This document shows positions 61,501 to 64,000 of a DNA stretch of 64,000 nucleotides, piece after piece; the stretch's first letter is position 1; each line of letters begins with the position of its first letter. The stretch spans positions 248,001 to 312,000 of the forward strand of contig JAWQEG010000410.1 in the NCBI GenBank assembly GCA_033782935.1. The letters are read 5' to 3'. Under the pieces are notes generated by a model, which saw nothing but the letters and a program-made list of their open reading frames with translations, was not told the DNA's origin and searched no databases. Source of the DNA: Petrolisthes cinctipes. Taxonomy: Eukaryota; Arthropoda; Malacostraca; Decapoda; Porcellanidae. The position numbers were made by a program, and so were the translations under genes.

Positions 61501-62489
61501 GTGTTAGAATATTTTCAAAATACAGGTACAAAACATGCTAAAAATCGATATTTTAAGTGCCCAAAAGTCGATATGTGCATGCATCTTCTGTACCGGTTTA
61601 TATCTCAAATTCAGGCTCAAAACACCGAAAATTCGATATTTTGGGGTCCCAGAAGCGATCTGTACATGCCTACGCAGTGCTAGAATATTTTCAAAATACA
61701 GGCCCAAAACATGCTAAAAATCGATATTTTAGGTGCCCAAAATCGATATATCAAATTCAGGCCCAAAACACCCGAAAATTCGATATTTTGGGGTCCCAGA
61801 AGCTATCTGTACATGCCTACTCCGTGTTAGAGTATTTTTAATATACAGGCCCAAAACATCCTGAAAATCGATATTTTAGGTGCCCAAAAGTCGATATGTG
61901 TATTCATCTTCTGCACCCGTTTATATCCCAAATTCAACCTCAAAACACCCGAAAATTCGTTATTTTTGGGTCCCAGAAGCAATCTGTACATGCCTACTCA
62001 GTGCTAGAATGTTTTCAAAATATAGGCTCAAAACATGCTAAAAATCGATATTTTAAGTGTCCAAAGTCGATATGTGCATGCATCTTCTGTACCCGTTTAT
62101 ATCTCAAATTCAGGCTCAAAACACCCGAAAAATCGGTATTTTTGGGTCCTAGAAGCGATCTGTACTTGCCTACTCCTAGTTAGAATTTTTTCAAGATACA
62201 GACCCAAAACATGCTCAAAATCGATATTTTAAGTGCCCAAAAGTCGATATGTGCATGCATCTTCTGTACCGGTTTATATCTCAAATTCAGGCTTAAAACA
62301 CTGAAAATTCGATATTTTGGGGTCCCAGAAGCGATCTGTACATGCCTACGCAGTGCTAGAATATTTTCAAAATACAGGCCCAAAACATGCTAAAAATCGA
62401 TATTTTAGGTGCCCAAAATCGATATACCAAATTCAGGCCCAAAACACCCGAAAATTCGATATTTTGGGGTCCCAGAAGCTATCTGTACA
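61501..62489 (+). repeat. Connector with a 676-bp partial duplication
   Basis: The CATCCTGAAAATCG monomer and its neighbours occur at about 61855 and again about 676 bp later (61896 and 62572). Both are preceded by a monomer with GTACCGGTTTATATC and a one-base-short ACACCGAAAATTCG or ACACTGAAAATTCG. The connector links copies 2 and 3 of the 1.2-kb family. Confidence 0.8.
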
Positions 62490-63740
62490 TGCCTACTCCG
62501 TGTTAGAGTATTTTTAATATACAGGCCCAAAACATCCTGAAAATCGATATTTTAGGTGCCCAAAAGTCGATATGTGTATGCATCTTCTGCACCCGTTTAT
62601 ATCGCAAATTCAACCTCAAAACACCCGAAAATTCGTTATTTTTGGGTCCCAGAAGCAATCTGTACATGCCTACTCAGTGCTAGAATGTTTTCAAAATATA
62701 GGCTCAAAACATGCTAAAAATCGATATTTTAAGTGTCCAAAGTCGATATGTGATGCATCTTCTGTACCTGTTTATATCTCAAATTCAGGCTTAAAACCCC
62801 CGAAAATACGATATTTTGGGGTCCCAGAAGTGATCTGTACATATCTACTTTGTGCTAGAATATTTTCAAAATATAGGCTCAAAACATGCTAAAAATCGAT
62901 ATTTTAAGTATCCAAAGTCGTTATGTGAATGCATCTTCTGTACCCGTTTATATCTCAAATTCAGGCTCCAAACACCCGAAAATTCGATATTTTGTGGTCC
63001 CAGAAACGATCTGTACATGGCTACTCAGATACAGGCCCAAAACATGCTGAAAATCGATATTTTAGTTGCCCAAAGTCAATATGTGTATGCATCTTCTGCA
63101 CCCGTTAATATCTCAAATTCAACCACAAAACACCCGAAAGTTCGATATTTTTCGGTCCCAGAAGCGATCTGTACATGCCTACTCAGTGCTAGAATGTTTT
63201 CAAAATATAGGCTCAAAACATGCTAAAAATCGATATTTTAAGTGTCCAAAGTCGATATGTGCATGCATCTTCTATACCCGTTTATATCTCAAATTCAGGC
63301 TCCAAACACCCGAAAATTCGATATTTTGGGGTCCCAGAAGCGATCTGTACATGCCTACTCAGATACCGGCCCAAAACATGCTAAAAATCGATATTTTAAG
63401 TGTCCAAAGTCGATATGTGCATGCATCTTCTGTACCCGTTTATATCTCAAATTCAGGCTCAAAACACCCGAAAAATCGGTATTTTTGGGTCCTAGAAGCG
63501 ATCTGTACTTGCCTACTCCTAGTTAGAATTTTTTCAAGATACAGACCCAAAACATGCCCAAAATCGATATTTTAGGTGCCCAAAAGTCGATATGTGCATG
63601 CATCTTCAGTACCTATTTATATCTCAAATTCAGGCTCAAAACACCCGAAAATTCGATATATTTGGGTCCCAGAAGCGATATGTACATGCCTACTCCGTGT
63701 TAGAGTATTTTCAAAATACAGGCCCAAAACATGCTAAAAA
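62490..63740 (+). repeat. 1.2-kb block, copy 3 of 3
   Basis: In register with copy 2 at 2195-2196 bp; a one-base deletion in GATATGTGATGCATC near 62753 accounts for the difference. It ends in the TAGAATTTTTTCAAG monomer at 63520 and then the start of the 0.64-kb block, which is cut by the window end at 64000. Confidence 0.86.
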
Positions 63741-64000
63741 GCGATATTTTAGGTGCCCAAAGTCAATATGTGCATGCATTTTCTGTACCCGTTTATATCT
63801 CAAATTCAGGCTCAAAACACCCGAAAACTCGATATTTTGGGGTCCCAGAAGCGATCTGTTCATGCTTACTCAGTGCTAGAATATTTTCAAAATATAGGCC
63901 CAAAACATGCTAAAAATCGATATTTTAGGTGCCCAAAGTCGATATTTCAAATTTATCTCCAAAACACCCGAAAATTCGATATTTTGGGGTCCCAGAAGCA

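Larger units (their letters stand above)
1..64000 (+). repeat. Tandem satellite array, ~176-bp monomer, fills the window
   Basis: Every stretch I read is a copy of the same unit, head to tail and always in the same orientation. Landmarks recur in fixed order: CAAAACATGCTAAAAATCG, GGTGCCCAAAGTCGATATG, TGCATGCATCTTCTGTACCC, CAAATTCAGGCT, CAAAACACCCGAAAATTCG, CCCAGAAGCGATCTGTACAT and TATTTTCAAAATA. Monomer lengths measured between successive CAAAAC starts are mostly 176, 177, 158 and 147 bp. A representative monomer has about 39% GC. No gene, transposon, tRNA or unique DNA interrupts the array, and it continues past both ends of the window. Length and organisation are typical of eukaryotic centromeric or heterochromatic satellites. 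Function and host are inference; I do not recognise the family. Confidence 0.97.

Noticed and set aside
1..64000. Many short reading frames of 60-210 codons on both strands
   Set aside because: All are translations of the same monomer in different frames and strands. Their regular spacing of about 176 bp and their mutual similarity come from the repeat, not from a gene family.
1..64000. rRNA, tRNA or telomere repeats
   Set aside because: No stretch resembles conserved rRNA cores, tRNA cloverleaf boxes or a short telomeric motif; all sequence is accounted for by the satellite.

Overview
The whole 64-kb window is one uninterrupted tandem satellite DNA array, with every monomer in the same head-to-tail orientation and neither array edge inside the window. 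I find no protein-coding gene, RNA gene, transposon or unique sequence. The monomer is about 176 bp with roughly 39% GC (counted on a representative monomer). It is itself an ancient dimer of two 88-bp halves, called A and B here, which align without gaps at about 68% identity (60 of 88 positions). At roughly 170 bp per monomer the window holds about 370 monomers (estimate). This is a eukaryotic nuclear genome. Monomer length, homogeneity and higher-order structure fit a centromeric or pericentromeric or other heterochromatic satellite of a plant or animal. I do not recognise the family and cannot name the organism.

Layout. From 1 to about 11.39 kb the array is made almost only of full-length 176-bp monomers; it is mostly monomeric, with a 703-bp four-monomer higher-order repeat (HOR) at 6405-9040. 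From about 11.4 kb onward the array changes. Two deletion derivatives become regular components: a 147-bp monomer (29 bp lost from half A) and a 158-bp monomer (18 bp lost from half B, removing most of a palindrome). A 177-bp form with one extra A is also common. These forms build several HOR and segmental families: a 7.6-7.9-kb macro-repeat anchored at about 10.9, 18.4 and 26.0 kb; a 1157-bp seven-monomer unit at 27.06-29.0 kb; a 471-bp trimer at 34.9-35.84 kb; an 836-bp pentamer at 43.55-48.29 kb, the cleanest HOR here, including one 660-bp copy lacking exactly one monomer; a 324-bp dimer near 50 kb; a 1059-bp duplication at 52.4-54.1 kb; and a 1.2-kb block present three times between 56.9 kb and the end.

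Function and evolution. Nothing here works as a gene set. The readable story is satellite evolution: dimerisation of an 88-bp ancestor, deletion variants with short or palindromic breakpoints, unequal crossing-over at monomer register, and nested local amplification. Long open reading frames of up to 369 codons occur but are by-products of repeat lengths divisible by three (177, 147, 159). The most unusual observations are the internal A/B dimer, the sharp change in monomer repertoire near 11.4 kb, the nested history of the 836-bp HOR with a mappable crossover junction, and a short palindrome in half B whose flanking bases often change together.
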